Of a stretch of DNA of 14,891 nucleotides, positions 1 to 7,695 are shown piece after piece. Position numbers and translations under genes: made by a program. Every line of letters begins with the position of its first letter. Position 1 is the stretch's first letter. This DNA comes from Betaproteobacteria bacterium. Lineage in GTDB: Bacteria > Pseudomonadota > Gammaproteobacteria > Burkholderiales > SG8-39. The stretch covers positions 1-14,891 of the forward strand of contig JAOUGZ010000020.1 in NCBI GenBank assembly GCA_029865405.1. The letters are read 5' to 3'. A model generated the notes under the pieces. The model did not search any database. It saw only the letters and a list, made by a program, of their open reading frames with translations, and had not been told where the DNA came from.

Positions 1-1
1 C

Positions 2-736
2 TCGCCCCCGCTCGGCCAGCCGCTGCTGCCCGACCTGCCGAACTGGGCCTGGCACGAGTACGGCATGCGCGTCGGCTTCTGGCGCCTGCTCGAAGCGCTG
101 CAGAAGCTCAAGGTGACGCCGACGCTTGCGATCAACGGCTCGGTGTGCAAGACCTATCCGCGGATCGCGCAGGCCGCGCACGAAGCGGGCTGGGAGTTCA
201 TGGGCCACGGCTACGTGCAGCGGCCGATGCACCACGTCGAGGACCAGGCGAAGACCATCGCGGACACGATCGCCGCCATCAAGGAATGCACCGGCAGGGC
301 GCCGCGCGGGTGGGAGAGCCCCGGGCTCTCCGAGACGCCGGAGACCCTCGACCTGCTGGCCGATGCCGGGATCGAATACGTCGCCAACTGGCCGGCCGAC
401 GACCAGCCCTGCCGCGTCGAGACAGCCAAGGGCACGATGGTGGCGCTGCCCTACACGCTGGAGATGAACGACATCCCGATGATGGTGGCGCAGAGCCACC
501 CCTCGGAAGAGTGGCTGCGCCGCGGCATGGAGCAGTTCGACCGCCTGTACGCCGAGAGCGAGCGCATCACCCGGGTAATGGCGGTGAGCGTGCACCCGTA
601 CATCACCGGGGTGGCGCACCGCATCGGCTTTTTCGAGAAGCTCTACCACCACATGGCCCGCCGCCCCGGCGTGCTGCACTGGACCGGCGAAAGGATCCTG
701 GACTGGTATGTCAGCGAAACCCAAAAAAGCCGCTGA
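2..736 (+). CDS. Polysaccharide deacetylase family protein, PuuE/allantoinase-like (5' partial)
   Basis: The open frame runs in from the left edge with no stop, so the gene starts outside the window; 244 residues are visible. The first visible part (PDLPNWAWHEYG, then RVGFWRLLEALQ) is typical of the NodB-fold deacetylases related to PuuE allantoinase, in which residues upstream of this point form the metal-binding Asp motif. Visible hallmarks are GHGY near base 205, a PRGWESPG substrate-loop segment near 302-325, VSVHPYITG near 583-608, and a GVLHWTGERILDWY end. Family members hydrolyse C-N bonds of acetamido groups or cyclic amides, usually in the cytoplasm for this subgroup. The ATG at 65 lies inside the conserved domain and is not the start. 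The 3' end overlaps the next gene by 29 bp, suggesting one operon. The class is well supported; allantoinase activity itself is not shown. Confidence 0.88.
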   Translation, partial: SPPLGQPLLPDLPNWAWHEYGMRVGFWRLLEALQKLKVTPTLAINGSVCKTYPRIAQAAHEAGWEFMGHGYVQRPMHHVEDQAKTIADTIAAIKECTGRAPRGWESPGLSETPETLDLLADAGIEYVANWPADDQPCRVETAKGTMVALPYTLEMNDIPMMVAQSHPSEEWLRRGMEQFDRLYAESERITRVMAVSVHPYITGVAHRIGFFEKLYHHMARRPGVLHWTGERILDWYVSETQKSR

Positions 737-1913
737 AACCCGCGCCGCGGATTACCACGAGCTCTGGGGCCGCGCAGAGCAGCTGCTGCCCGTGCTGCGC
801 GAGCGCGCCGCGGGCTGCGAGGAGCTGCGGCGCATGCCCGACGAGACGCTGCGCGACCTGCACGATTCGGGGCTTTTCCGCATGCAGCAGCCGCGCCGCG
901 TCGGCGGCTCGGAGCTCGAGTTCGCGGCGGTAGTCACTTTCGGCGCGCTGGTGGCACGCGCCTGCGCCTCCACGGCGTGGAACCTGATCAACCTCGGCTC
1001 GCACCACCTGCTGCTCGGCATGTTTTCGCCCAGGGCCCAGGACGACGTGTGGAACGCTTCGGCCGACACGCTGATCGCGTCGTCCTTCGTCTTTCCGGCG
1101 GGACGCGCCGAGCGGGTGCCCGGCGGCTACAAGATCTCCGGGCGCTGGCCCTTCTCGAGCGGCGTCGACCCGAGCGACTGGAACCTGCTCGCCGGCCAGG
1201 TGGCGGGAGCCGAGGGCGAGCCGCCCGAGCAGCGCGTGTTCCTGCTCGGCAAGTCCCAGTACGCCGTGCACGACACCTGGTTCGCCGGGGGCCTGCGCGG
1301 CACCGGCAGCAAGGACGTCGAGGCGAAGGACCAGTTCGTGCCCGAGCACCGCACGCTCGCGGTCGCCGACATGAAGGGCGGGCCGACGCCGGGCAGCACG
1401 GTGAATCCGGGGCCGCTCTACCAGATGCCGGTGTTCGCGATGTTCCCGTACATGCTTTCGGGCGTGGCGCTCGGCATCGCCGAAGGCCTCATCGACCAGT
1501 TCGCCGCCGGCTCCGCGGGGCGCGGCAAGATGACCGGCGCGAAGATCGCGGCGGTGCAGAGCGTGCAGCTGCGCCTGGGCGAGGCCGCGGCGCTGGCGCG
1601 CGCTTCGCGCCTGTTCCAGGTCGGCAACTGCCGCGAAGCCGAGGCGATGATCCAGGAAGGCACGGTGCCGGACATGCCGACCAAGGTGCGCTACCGGCTG
1701 GAGGGCGCGTACGCGGTGGACTGGGCGGTGAAGGCCGTCGACGTGCTCTTCATGCTCTCGGGCGCGAGCGGCCTGTACGAATCCGGCCACGTGGCGCGCG
1801 CATTTCGCGACGCGCACGCGGTGAAGCAGCACTTCTCGTTCAACACCGACGTCGCCGGGACCACCTACGGGCGCGTCGCGCTCGGCCTGCCGAGCGACAA
1901 TCCGACGCTCTAG
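708..1913 (+). CDS. HsaA/acyl-CoA dehydrogenase-like flavin-dependent oxygenase
   Basis: A 401-residue protein of the acyl-CoA dehydrogenase fold, most like the group D two-component flavin monooxygenases (HsaA, HpaB-C2 type). Visible motifs are RRVGGSELEF at 63-72, GRWPFSSG at 145-152, GLRGTGSKDV at 195-204 and the C-terminal block RDAHAVKQHFSFNTDVAG at 367-384, which is the acyl-CoA dehydrogenase type 2 C-terminal domain. Length fits the family (about 390-410). Members hydroxylate phenols or heterocycles using reduced flavin supplied by a separate reductase; no reductase gene is visible here. Some relatives instead act on sulfur or nitrogen compounds. The ATG at 708 has an AAGGA 12 bases upstream and overlaps the deacetylase gene by 29 bp. 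A damaged homologue lies at 3779-4220. Family assignment is firm; oxygenase rather than dehydrogenase chemistry is inferred from the GRWPFSSG and GLRGTGS motifs. Confidence 0.85.
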   Translation: MSAKPKKAAETRAADYHELWGRAEQLLPVLRERAAGCEELRRMPDETLRDLHDSGLFRMQQPRRVGGSELEFAAVVTFGALVARACASTAWNLINLGSHHLLLGMFSPRAQDDVWNASADTLIASSFVFPAGRAERVPGGYKISGRWPFSSGVDPSDWNLLAGQVAGAEGEPPEQRVFLLGKSQYAVHDTWFAGGLRGTGSKDVEAKDQFVPEHRTLAVADMKGGPTPGSTVNPGPLYQMPVFAMFPYMLSGVALGIAEGLIDQFAAGSAGRGKMTGAKIAAVQSVQLRLGEAAALARASRLFQVGNCREAEAMIQEGTVPDMPTKVRYRLEGAYAVDWAVKAVDVLFMLSGASGLYESGHVARAFRDAHAVKQHFSFNTDVAGTTYGRVALGLPSDNPTL

Positions 1914-1934
1914 GCGCAGGACGCTCCGCGCCGC

Positions 1935-2819
1935 ATGACGCCCCGCATGCACAGCCGCGAGCTCGGTCTCGTGCTCGCGCAGCAGCTGCTCGCGGTGGAC
2001 GACCTGCACTACGGGCTATGGGACGGCTCGCTCGAGCTGTCCCTGTCGAACGCGCGCGTTGCGCAGGAACGCTATACCGATCTCCTGCTGTCCCCGCTGC
2101 CGCCGTCCGAACCCGGCCCGGTGCGCGTGCTCGACGTGGGCTGCGGCACCGGGCACCTGCTCGCGCGCCTGCACGCCGCAGGCTACCGGGCCGACGGCGT
2201 GAGTCCGTCGCCGGCGCTCACGCGCCTCGCGCGCGAGCGGCTCGCGCGCGCCGCCGTGCGCGACGCGCGCATCTTCGAGTGCCGGTTCGAGGACCTGCCG
2301 GCGGCAGCGCTCGGCAACGACTACGACGTGGTGCTGTTCAGCGAGAGCTTCCAGTACATCGAGCTGGAGAGCGCGCTGCGCCTGCTGCCGCGCCTGCTCA
2401 AGCCCGCCGGGCTGCTCGTGATCTGCGACTTCTTCAAGACCGAGCACCACGGCGACGGCGGGCCGGGCGACCGCACCTTCGGCGGCGGTCACCCGTGGCG
2501 CGCGTACATGGAACGCATGCGCGGCGCCCCCTTCGCCCTGGAGCGGAACGAGGACATCACGCGCCAGGTCAGCCCGAACGTCGAACTGGTCAACCAGCTG
2601 CTGGAACAGCGCCTGCGCCCGGCCACGGCCACGCTGGCCGAATACTTCACCGGCAATTATCCGAAGCTGTCGTGGCTTGTTGGGCTGCTGCTGCGCAGGA
2701 GGCTGGCGAAGCTGCGCCGCAAGTATCTCGCGGGCCACCGCACGGCCGCGACCTTCGAGCGGTACAAGACCTACCGCTTCCTCGTCTACCGCCTCAGCCC
2801 TGCAGCTGCGACGCCGTGA
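1935..2819 (+). CDS. Class I SAM-dependent methyltransferase
   Basis: A 294-residue protein with a classical Rossmann-type methyltransferase core. Motif I is VLDVGCGTGHLLARL at 65-79, followed by the acidic strand region around YRADGVSPSP, a DVVLFSESFQYIE segment (motif IV region) near 135-147, and LLPRLLKPAGLLVICDFF (post-motif III) near 153-170. The N-terminal DLHYGLWDG resembles the HYGYWDG segment of small-molecule methyltransferases such as the tocopherol and sarcosine/dimethylglycine groups, so a small-molecule acceptor is likelier than protein or nucleic acid. The substrate is unknown. It starts 21 bases after the oxygenase stop and probably shares its transcript. No strong ribosome site is seen; the ATG at 1947 is an alternative start. 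The 3' end overlaps the convergent VOC gene by 26 bp. Confidence 0.85.
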   Translation: MTPRMHSRELGLVLAQQLLAVDDLHYGLWDGSLELSLSNARVAQERYTDLLLSPLPPSEPGPVRVLDVGCGTGHLLARLHAAGYRADGVSPSPALTRLARERLARAAVRDARIFECRFEDLPAAALGNDYDVVLFSESFQYIELESALRLLPRLLKPAGLLVICDFFKTEHHGDGGPGDRTFGGGHPWRAYMERMRGAPFALERNEDITRQVSPNVELVNQLLEQRLRPATATLAEYFTGNYPKLSWLVGLLLRRRLAKLRRKYLAGHRTAATFERYKTYRFLVYRLSPAAATP

Positions 2820-3261
2820 GCCCGGGCCGGATGCCCGCGGCCTTCGCCTCCGCGTTGGCGTAGGAAAGCTCGATCTTCACGTCGTTGACGGGGTCCTTGA
2901 AGAAGAGCTGGTACAGACCCTGGTCGTCGACCATCCTCTGCTGGAACGGCACGCCCAGCCTCTCCAGGCGCTCGATCATCTGCCTCAGGCCCGTGCCGTA
3001 GAAGGCGATGTGGTCGATGACCCCGCTGCCGCTCTCCGCCTGCGACTCCTGCCCGAGGTAGCGCTTGCGGTTCTCGGAGACGTTGCGCCCGCCCCCGCTC
3101 AGGTGCAGCACGTCCTTGTCGCCGAGGTACAGCCAGACCACCGGGAACTTGAAGTCCGGGTGCGGGCCTTCGCGCATGCCGAGCGTCTGCACGTACCAGT
3201 CGCGCGTCGCCGCGAGGTCGGTGGTCTGCAGCAGGTAGTGGTCGATGCGCTCGAGCGCCAT
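2794..3261 (-). CDS. VOC family (glyoxalase/dioxygenase fold) protein, second of a tandem pair
   Basis: A 155-residue single vicinal-oxygen-chelate domain. The opening MALERIDHYLLQTTDL begins a beta-alpha-beta-beta-beta module; likely metal ligands are His8 (DHYLL), His53 (VLHLSGG), His84 (IDHIAF) and Glu131 (KIELSY), with FFKDPVNDVKIEL as the usual C-terminal strand pair. The longer open frame upstream is a shadow of the neighbour; the start chosen is the ATG at 3261-3259, which overlaps the preceding TGA as TGATG, a sign of coupled translation. It shares the layout of its upstream neighbour (His8, His84 and a glutamate near 130), so the two are tandem paralogues. VOC proteins include extradiol dioxygenases, epimerases, glyoxalases and binding proteins, and the actual reaction cannot be chosen from sequence. 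Confidence 0.85.
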   Translation of the reverse strand: MALERIDHYLLQTTDLAATRDWYVQTLGMREGPHPDFKFPVVWLYLGDKDVLHLSGGGRNVSENRKRYLGQESQAESGSGVIDHIAFYGTGLRQMIERLERLGVPFQQRMVDDQGLYQLFFKDPVNDVKIELSYANAEAKAAGIRPGLTASQLQG

Positions 3262-3767
3262 CAGTTCTGCCGCGCCGCGGAAGTACGCTTGCCGTTCGAC
3301 TTGGAGAGCGTGACGGCGGACGCCGAGCCCTTGCCGCTCCACTTCGCCGGGTCGATCACCTCGCCGAGGAAGTTGAGCTCGATGGTGACGTCGTCGGGGT
3401 CCCTGAGGAAGATCTGGAACAGCCTGGACTCGGGGAAGCTGCGGTAGTGCATCTGCACCTTGTGCTTCTGGATGCGCTTTCGCACTTCCTCGGGCTTCTT
3501 GGCGAGGAACGCGATGTGGTCCACCGTGCCCGAGCCGTTGGCGCCCTTCTTGTGCTTCTTCAGCAGGAACTGGTCGCGAATCCGGTTCGGCGCCTGCGAG
3601 GCGAGGTGCACGCAGATGTTGTTGCCCGCCTTCAGCCAGTAGCCGGGGAAGCCGAAGTCCGGGCGCTCCGAGGATAGCTTCAGGCCGAGCACCTTCTGGT
3701 AGAAGTTCTTCGTCTTCTCCAGGTTCTTCGCGACCAGCAGGTAGTGGTTCAGTTCTGTGACGGGCAT
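3261..3767 (-). CDS. VOC family (glyoxalase/dioxygenase fold) protein, first of a tandem pair
   Basis: A 168-residue VOC-domain protein. Candidate metal ligands are His8 (LNHYLLV), His54 (ICVHLAS), His84 (VDHIAFLA) and Glu130 (TIELNF); FLRDPDDVTIELNF is the signature end of the fold. After residue 135 there is a basic tail rich in Lys, Ser and Arg that its downstream paralogue lacks. The start at 3767 is supported by an AGGAG five bases upstream and by the conserved domain beginning at residue 4; a longer frame upstream reaching 4220 belongs partly to the decayed gene next to it. The gene begins 11 bases after the remnant's stop and ends overlapping the next start by one base. It is probably a cytoplasmic metal-dependent enzyme in the same pathway; the substrate is unknown. 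Confidence 0.85.
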   Translation of the reverse strand: MPVTELNHYLLVAKNLEKTKNFYQKVLGLKLSSERPDFGFPGYWLKAGNNICVHLASQAPNRIRDQFLLKKHKKGANGSGTVDHIAFLAKKPEEVRKRIQKHKVQMHYRSFPESRLFQIFLRDPDDVTIELNFLGEVIDPAKWSGKGSASAVTLSKSNGKRTSAARQN

Positions 3768-3772
3768 GCGGA

Positions 3773-3777
3773 CTCCT
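3773..3777 (-). promoter_or_regulatory. Ribosome binding site of first VOC gene
   Basis: AGGAG read on the minus strand, five bases before the ATG at 3767. It decides this start over the longer in-frame extension and is one of the few canonical Shine-Dalgarno sites in the minus-strand operon. Confidence 0.7.
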
Positions 3778-3778
3778 G

Positions 3779-4220
3779 TTACATCGTCGGGTGGGCGTAT
3801 TTTCCACCGAGCGCGGCGATTCCGAAAGCCGCCCCGGCGATGTCGAAGTTGAACGAGAAATGCTGGTTGATCGCCTGCGCGTCGCGCAGGTAGCGCTGCA
3901 GGGGGTCGCGCGTGTAGATCGCGTTCGCGCCGTAGAACGACCACAGCGTCTCCACCGCCTCGCGGCACTGCATCACGGCGAAGGTGTTCTGCGCCCTCAG
4001 CCGGAGCTTCGTTTCCATGTCGAGCGGCTCGCCCTTGCCGAAGGTCATGGCCGAGTCGCGCATCAGGTGCCTTGCCGAGTCGATCAGCACGCGCGCCTTC
4101 GCTCTGCTGGGCGCGCTCCCTGAGCGTGGGAACGCAATCGCGCGCGCGGCGCATCGCCTCGTCGTAGGAAACCTTGCTGAAGTCGCGGCGCTCTGGCTGC
4201 GGCAGCGTGCCGACTTCCAC
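3779..4220 (-). pseudogene. Acyl-CoA dehydrogenase/HsaA-like oxygenase remnant with internal deletion and frame change
   Basis: Two pieces of one gene are visible. The first, from a GTG at 4220, encodes about 41 residues ending PTLRERAQQSE, and its segment YDEAMRRARDCVPTLRERAQ aligns without gaps to residues 16-35 of the oxygenase at 708-1913. The second, in another frame and readable from about 4090 to the TAA at 3779, encodes the last ~103 residues, including YLRDAQAINQHFSFNFDIAG, the C-terminal signature of the same family, and aligns to about residue 294 onward of that homologue. Roughly 255 central codons, with the flavin-binding region, are absent and the frame shifts at the junction near 4095-4110. 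Translation from 4220 would give an unrelated tail. A GTG at 4090 could express a C-terminal fragment, but it would lack the flavin-binding part. A deletion in the organism or a local assembly collapse would look the same. Confidence 0.82.
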
Positions 4221-4222
4221 GC

Positions 4223-5437
4223 CTACACCGCCAACTGCCCGAACTGCTTGGCCAGCTTCAAGCCCTGCCCCTGGTAGTTTGACATCGCCCCCGCACCGTA
4301 GAGCACATCGGGGCGGGCCGCCATGCGTTCATACCGCAGCCAGCCGACGGTTTGCCCGTGCTCCAGCAGGAACGGAATCTCGTGCGCGCGCACCTCGAGC
4401 ACGCCCCGGCTGCTGCCGGCCTTGCCGCTGCGCGTGTCCCAGCCGAACCCCGGATCGAAGAAGCCCGCGTAGTGGACCCGGAACTCGCCCGCGCGCGTGT
4501 CGTAGGGCATCATCTCCGCCGCGTACTCCGGCGGCACGGCAATCGCTTCCCGGGTCATCAGGATGTAGAACTCGTCGGGATCGAGAATGAGCGACGCGGC
4601 CCGGCGGAACCGGAGCGGCTCCCAGAATTCGAGCGGGTCGTAATCGAACCGGTCCAGATCGATGCGCCGCGCGTGCTTCCTCGCCCGGTAGCCGATGAGC
4701 TCGCCTTCCCGGGCGGCGCCCCTGAGATCCACGCTGAACGGCAGCACGCCCGTCTTGAACGACTTGGCGTTCTTCTCCGCATCGCGCAGGTCGACGATCC
4801 TGCCCTCCTGCAGGAGCTGGCTCCAGTCCGCCGCCGTGACCGCTTTCGGCTCCTCGCCGCGCGTGCGCCGGAAGCGCAGCTGATTGAGCCGCGTGCCCGT
4901 CCTCACCACCACGCTGAAGCTGCGCGGCGCGACTTCGATGTAGAGCTCGCCCTTGAAGCCCTCGCCGACCTGGTCGAACGCGGCGGCGCCGTCCGCGATC
5001 AGGCGCGTCAGGATATCCAGCCGCCCGGTCGAGCTCTTCGGATTGGCGAACGCCGTGATCTCGCTGCGCAGGTGGATCGCCTCCTGCAGCGGGATGACGT
5101 AGATCCTGCCCTTCTCCAGTACCGCACCCTGCTTCAGGTCGATGCGGAAATCGCCGTACCGCGCGTCGAGCTGCTGCATCTTGTCGAGTACCCGCACGCC
5201 GCTCCCCGGGAGAAAGCTCGCGTCGATGGGGTAGGCGTAGTCGCCCAGCCGCAGGTCGATGCTCGCGGGCTGCAGCTGGTCGGGCTCGATCGGCCGCATG
5301 AGGGTCTTGATCTCCCCGCCGCCGAGCATCTCCCGGATCTTCTGGATCGGCAGGATCCCGGTGTAATCGCCCAGCCGCGTCGCGGGGACGGACCCCGCGG
5401 CGCCCGTCGCGCCGGCATCGGTCGCAGCGTCACTCAC
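4223..5437 (-). CDS. 2'-deoxycytidine 5'-triphosphate deaminase family protein (two-domain type)
   Basis: A 404-residue protein made of two dUTPase/DCD-fold halves, as in the double-length dCTP deaminase family (DCD N-terminal family) known mostly from proteobacteria. The first half begins TGILPIQKIREML at 26-38, has QPASIDLRLGDYAYP at 56-70, KSSTGRLDI at 134-142 and GELYIE at 163-168, where Glu168 is the likely catalytic acid. The second half has YAGFFDPGFG at 323-332 and GVLEVRAHEIPFLL at 345-358, with Glu348 in the equivalent place. The known reaction is dCTP to dUTP plus ammonia. The GTG at 5437 overlaps the hyuB stop in a GTGA arrangement, so translation is probably coupled; frame upstream of it is inside hyuB. 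Its presence in a catabolic-looking operon is unexpected. Family is firm; substrate is inferred. Confidence 0.87.
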   Translation of the reverse strand: MSDAATDAGATGAAGSVPATRLGDYTGILPIQKIREMLGGGEIKTLMRPIEPDQLQPASIDLRLGDYAYPIDASFLPGSGVRVLDKMQQLDARYGDFRIDLKQGAVLEKGRIYVIPLQEAIHLRSEITAFANPKSSTGRLDILTRLIADGAAAFDQVGEGFKGELYIEVAPRSFSVVVRTGTRLNQLRFRRTRGEEPKAVTAADWSQLLQEGRIVDLRDAEKNAKSFKTGVLPFSVDLRGAAREGELIGYRARKHARRIDLDRFDYDPLEFWEPLRFRRAASLILDPDEFYILMTREAIAVPPEYAAEMMPYDTRAGEFRVHYAGFFDPGFGWDTRSGKAGSSRGVLEVRAHEIPFLLEHGQTVGWLRYERMAARPDVLYGAGAMSNYQGQGLKLAKQFGQLAV

Positions 5438-7695
5438 AGCAGCACGACGTCCTGCAACAGCGGCTCGGATTCGACGGCGATCTCGTTCTCGATCAGCAGC
5501 CCGCACCCCGGGCAGCAGAACTGGCGGAATTGGGGACGCGGATCGATGAAGCGCGCAGGATCGCCGACGATCGGGTTGGAGTCCTGGATCGGGCGGTCGA
5601 GCCGCACGCAGCCTTTCTTGTAGTTCTCCTTCACCGGGCCCAGGTCCGTCGCGCACTTGGCGCAGCACCAGCGCCCGCCGCGCACCGAAAGGTTCTCGGT
5701 TGCCTGCAGCTCGACCTTGCCCGCCAGCTTCTTTCCGGAGGGCTTGCCGCCGATGCGCTCCAGTCGCCGGCGCTCACGCTCGGCGACCGTGGCCTTGGCG
5801 TCACCGACCACGACGCCGTAGATCGATTTTGCCGCCTCCACGGACACGTCCGTGTTCGCCACGTCCGCCTCGACCTTCGCCCGGTCGCGCTCGAGCGGAT
5901 CGCCAAAGCCCCCCGCCGCCGACCACAGCACCGCGTACGCGTCCGCCGGCGCCTGCACGAAATCCTGCTGCCGCAGCTGCAAAGTCTGCACGTCTCCCGT
6001 CAGCTCGTCGATGTCGCCGACCAGTTCGGACCGCTTCATCCGTTCCAGCGCGTCGGAATTGCGCACGTACCGGTACCGGTTCACGGCGCCCGGGTAGCCG
6101 CCCATCATCCCGGTCGAAGTCGGAATCGCGTTTCCGGAAGACAAAGTGTCCTGGACGATGGAATCGGTGCCGTGGGGAATGAAGCAGGATTCCGCCGACA
6201 ACCCGCCGCGGAACTTCCCCGCTCCGCCGGAATCGGTGATTTCCTTGCGATACAGGAACAGCACCGGGAAGCTCTGCTCGGTGTGCTCCACGTTCGGCAG
6301 CTTGCAGATCGGCGTTCTCGCCTGGCCGCCGGTGGATATGCCATCGGCATGGGAAAAAGCGCCAATCGCGCCGCCGATCGGGTCCACCAGGATGTAGCCG
6401 TAGCGCTCGCCCCACTGGTCGATGCCGCGGAAGATGGTCGCCGGCCACTGGCTGGTGCCGCCGATGCACATGATGTCGCGGCGCATCTCCGGGTCCGGGT
6501 AGATCATCTTCGAGAGCACGTTGTAGGCCGGATAGAGCGAGATCTCCATGCACTGCACCGGCGCGGTGGACACCGAAGCCGGGAAATCGGCGCAGTTCAA
6601 GGTGCCCGGCGTGGGGTTGAACTCGACGTGCCGCAGGGCCCCGCCCACCGCGTAGTACTGGTCCCAGCACAGCAGCTCGTTCAGCGCCACCATGATCGCG
6701 CCGCGCCAGCCGGAATAGGTCGCGTTGATCGCCCCGGCCTGGGGATCGGTGCCCTGGTTCTCGAAGACGAGCTTCCTGCCTTCCTTGCGCAACGTGAGCA
6801 CCACGCGGTGCACGCCGCGGTCGCCGGGCGCGCAGCATTCGACGTAGGTGCGGTCGCGCCACACGCCGTCGGGCAGCTTCGCGAGCTTCTTCAGGAACGC
6901 GCGCTCGCCGTCGTCGATGATCTTCTTCATCACGCCCTTCACCGTGTCGGCGCCGTAGCGGCGCACCAGCGCGAGGATGCGGTCGCGCCCCGTCATGTTG
7001 CCGGCGAACTGCGCACGGAAGTCGAGCGCCACCGCGGCGGGCTTGCGCGAGGAGCGCAGGTAGATCTCCTCGATATCGCGGCGGATCACGCTGCCTTCCA
7101 CGATCTTCACCGGCGGGATGAGGATCCCCTCGTCGAAGGCGTCGCGCGCCGAGGGGCAGAAGCTTCCCGGCGTGATGCCGCCGATGTCGTACTGGTGCAG
7201 GCAGTTCGTCACCCAGCAGAAGAGCTCGCCCTTCCAGAACACGGGGCAAAGGAGCATCACGTCCATCTGGTGCGCGGCGCCCACCCAGGGATCGTTGGCG
7301 AGGAACATGTCGCCGTCGCGGATGCCGGGGTTGTCGCTGCGGTTCTCCAGCGTCCACTTCACCTGCGTGTCGGTGACGCCGGACATGTACTGCATGTAGG
7401 GGCCGAAATACACGAACTCGGCGTCCTCGGTGAGGATCGAGGGGTTGAGGTCGAGCGCGTACATCGCCACCGGCGAGCCCGAGAGGCGCTGGATGGTGGC
7501 GCCGTGCTCCTCGTTCACGTTCCACAGCGCGTGGCGCACGACTTCGAAGGTCACCGGGTCGATGTCCTTCTTCGCCTTGCGATGGAGCTTGAGCTTCGGC
7601 GAGACCGAGAGCTTCTTCGGCGGCACGTAGCCGGTGCGCACGCCGTCGAACGCGACGCCGGTGAGCTCGCTGAGTTTTCGCAGGGGCGCGTTCAT
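5434..7695 (-). CDS. HyuB-type hydantoinase/oxoprolinase/carboxylase subunit with C-terminal zinc ribbon
   Basis: A 753-residue HydantoinaseB/oxoprolinase-domain protein. Landmarks are DPVTFEVVRHALW at 46-58, GDMFLANDPWVGAAHQMD at 128-145 (the family's metal and substrate region), a Gly-rich GGAIGAFSHADGISTGGQAR stretch in the middle, and SAAGGFGDPLERD before residue 610. Residues 670-753 are an added domain with Cys677, Cys678, Cys681, Cys696, Cys727, Cys728 and Cys731, resembling the zinc-binding gamma subunit of acetone carboxylase-type enzymes fused to the B subunit. Partners in this family form ATP-dependent hydantoinases, 5-oxoprolinases or acetone/acetophenone carboxylases with HyuA. 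The ATG at 7695 sits inside a palindromic element, with no Shine-Dalgarno at normal spacing. The stop overlaps the next start by GTGA. The zinc domain favours a carboxylase over an amidase, as an inference only. Confidence 0.9.
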   Translation of the reverse strand: MNAPLRKLSELTGVAFDGVRTGYVPPKKLSVSPKLKLHRKAKKDIDPVTFEVVRHALWNVNEEHGATIQRLSGSPVAMYALDLNPSILTEDAEFVYFGPYMQYMSGVTDTQVKWTLENRSDNPGIRDGDMFLANDPWVGAAHQMDVMLLCPVFWKGELFCWVTNCLHQYDIGGITPGSFCPSARDAFDEGILIPPVKIVEGSVIRRDIEEIYLRSSRKPAAVALDFRAQFAGNMTGRDRILALVRRYGADTVKGVMKKIIDDGERAFLKKLAKLPDGVWRDRTYVECCAPGDRGVHRVVLTLRKEGRKLVFENQGTDPQAGAINATYSGWRGAIMVALNELLCWDQYYAVGGALRHVEFNPTPGTLNCADFPASVSTAPVQCMEISLYPAYNVLSKMIYPDPEMRRDIMCIGGTSQWPATIFRGIDQWGERYGYILVDPIGGAIGAFSHADGISTGGQARTPICKLPNVEHTEQSFPVLFLYRKEITDSGGAGKFRGGLSAESCFIPHGTDSIVQDTLSSGNAIPTSTGMMGGYPGAVNRYRYVRNSDALERMKRSELVGDIDELTGDVQTLQLRQQDFVQAPADAYAVLWSAAGGFGDPLERDRAKVEADVANTDVSVEAAKSIYGVVVGDAKATVAERERRRLERIGGKPSGKKLAGKVELQATENLSVRGGRWCCAKCATDLGPVKENYKKGCVRLDRPIQDSNPIVGDPARFIDPRPQFRQFCCPGCGLLIENEIAVESEPLLQDVVLL

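Noticed and set aside
977..2863. 628-residue plus-strand open frame across the oxygenase and methyltransferase
   Set aside because: Its composition is almost all Arg, Ala, Gly and Pro, and it crosses two genes with proper family motifs in other frames.
3261..4220. A single 319-residue fusion of an oxygenase N-terminus to a VOC domain
   Set aside because: Only residues 1 to about 41 and the last 168 resemble proteins; the middle is the wrong frame of the oxygenase C-terminus, and the VOC gene has its own AGGAG and ATG.
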